Of a stretch of 5,760 nucleotides of DNA, positions 5,043-5,760 are shown in pieces. How positions within the stretch are numbered: the stretch's first letter is position 1; each line of letters opens with the position of its first letter. The translations under genes and the position numbers were made by a program. The notes beneath the pieces were generated by a model. The model had not been told where the DNA came from. It saw nothing but the letters and a program-made list of their open reading frames with translations, and searched no databases. The stretch is from Gammaproteobacteria bacterium CG22_combo_CG10-13_8_21_14_all_40_8 (lineage in GTDB: Bacteria; Pseudomonadota; Gammaproteobacteria; Enterobacterales; GCA-002770795). Where the stretch lies: positions 1-5,760 of the forward strand of contig PCTP01000111.1 of NCBI GenBank assembly GCA_002770795.1, written 5' to 3'.

Positions 5043-5760
5043 CCCCCGGATATTCAGACCAATTTGCTGTTCAATTTGTTGTTGATTTAAATTGGTGCTG
5101 AAGAGATAAAATAGCTTTGCCAAAGCTGCCTCTGTGGTCATGTCTGTACCAGAAATAACACCAACGGACTCAAGTGCTGATCCTGTTTCATACCCCCCCA
5201 TATCGACACTGCCTTGATAGCATTGGGTGCAATTCACAATGACTAAACCGCGATTGTGAGCATCTTCTAATGCTAACAGTAACTTTTTATCATTCACTGG
5301 GGCATTTCCTACGCCGTAGGTGCGTAGAATAATGCCATCTATAGATTGTGTGGCTAAAGCAGAAATAAGCGAGCTATCGAACCCCGGGAAGAGATGCATG
5401 ACAGCAATTTTTGGTGGGGTGATTTTTTGAATACGCAGTGGTTTTTGCGAAAAATTACGCACCAATTTATGATTGATATTAATATCTATGCCCACTTTTG
5501 CTAATGGGGGGTAATTGGGAGAAGAAAAGGCGTGGAAACCATTGGCATCCACTTTTTGGCAACGGTTGCCTCGGTATAATTCATTGTGAAAATAGATGGC
5601 TACTTCAGGCACTGTATAAAATCCTGCGATAATCAAAGAGCCTATAATATTATCCAACGCATCACTACGAATTTGTCCTAGGGGTATTTGTGATCCTGTG
5701 AAAATTACTGGTTTATTTAGATCTTCCAGCGTAAAAGATAATGCCGATGCACTGTATGCC
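5022..5760 (-). CDS. ansA: Type I (cytoplasmic) L-asparaginase, 5' part outside the window
   Basis: This enzyme hydrolyses L-asparagine to aspartate and ammonia. The visible 245 codons (first full codon 5759-5757) continue in frame beyond the window. A frame opening at the TTG at 5657 is only an internal Leu codon, because the upstream sequence reads AYSASALSFTLEDL, then VIFTGSQIPL and IRSD, as in E. coli AnsA. Visible landmarks, numbered from that first codon, are TGSQIPL (21-27), YRGNRCQKVDANGF (62-75), ILRTYGVGNAP, NCTQCYQG and MGGYETG. Lys69 aligns without gaps to catalytic Lys163 of E. coli AnsA, and the Cys in TQC matches the cysteine of its allosteric site. About 94 N-terminal residues are missing, including the TGGTI and TDT threonines and aspartate, so catalytic completeness cannot be judged. 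The total of about 339 residues fits the family. The gene converges on the dehydrogenase operon, with its stop inside a stem-loop. Confidence 0.93.
   Translation of the reverse strand, partial: AYSASALSFTLEDLNKPVIFTGSQIPLGQIRSDALDNIIGSLIIAGFYTVPEVAIYFHNELYRGNRCQKVDANGFHAFSSPNYPPLAKVGIDININHKLVRNFSQKPLRIQKITPPKIAVMHLFPGFDSSLISALATQSIDGIILRTYGVGNAPVNDKKLLLALEDAHNRGLVIVNCTQCYQGSVDMGGYETGSALESVGVISGTDMTTEAALAKLFYLFSTNLNQQQIEQQIGLNIRGELSPIL

Noticed and set aside
5022..5657. A complete 211-residue short asparaginase starting at the TTG at 5657.
   Set aside because: The frame stays open to the window end, and the upstream codons match the AnsA family without gaps, so this TTG is an internal leucine codon.

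Overview
The window looks like chromosomal DNA of an AT-rich marine gammaproteobacterium, most likely of the Alteromonadales/Shewanella-Colwellia kind. This rests on the low GC content, the style of the phasins, a YeaC-type DUF1315 protein, a cytoplasmic type I asparaginase of the E. coli AnsA type, and a GC-richer structured intergenic element at the left edge. I recall that element as a dispersed repeat in such genomes. The genus cannot be fixed from the sequence alone.

Layout. Bases 1-180 hold the structured, probably non-coding repeat element. Bases 181-331 are a very AT-rich leader with inverted repeats and a weak promoter candidate. Two phasin-family genes follow on the + strand (332-718 and 779-1225). 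A terminator-like hairpin lies in the gap between them and a textbook intrinsic terminator closes the pair. After a 217-base intergenic region comes a + strand three-gene block, 1443-4992. It encodes a TPR protein fused to a C-terminal ATP-grasp domain (TTG start), a small DUF1315/YeaC-family protein overlapping it by 4 bases, and a lysine-ketoglutarate-reductase-like saccharopine dehydrogenase 20 bases further on. Converging on this block from the right is the 3' part of a type I L-asparaginase gene (ansA) on the - strand, which runs off the window end. A perfect 15-bp stem-loop sits at the convergence point, and the asparaginase stop codon lies in its loop.

How the genes may work together. 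The phasins should coat polyhydroxyalkanoate granules. The second has a short Lys/Ala-rich tail like those of DNA-binding phasins, so the two may divide coating and nucleoid-tethering roles. The dehydrogenase and asparaginase both belong to amino-acid metabolism (saccharopine/lysine and Asn to Asp). The TPR/ATP-grasp protein is the least understood: it has the layout of an ATP-dependent ligase with a protein-binding arm, but its substrate is unknown. I see no RNA gene, CRISPR array, transposase or phage gene. The best candidate for something undescribed is the TPR/ATP-grasp enzyme and its coupled operon. The rest looks like ordinary chromosomal content.
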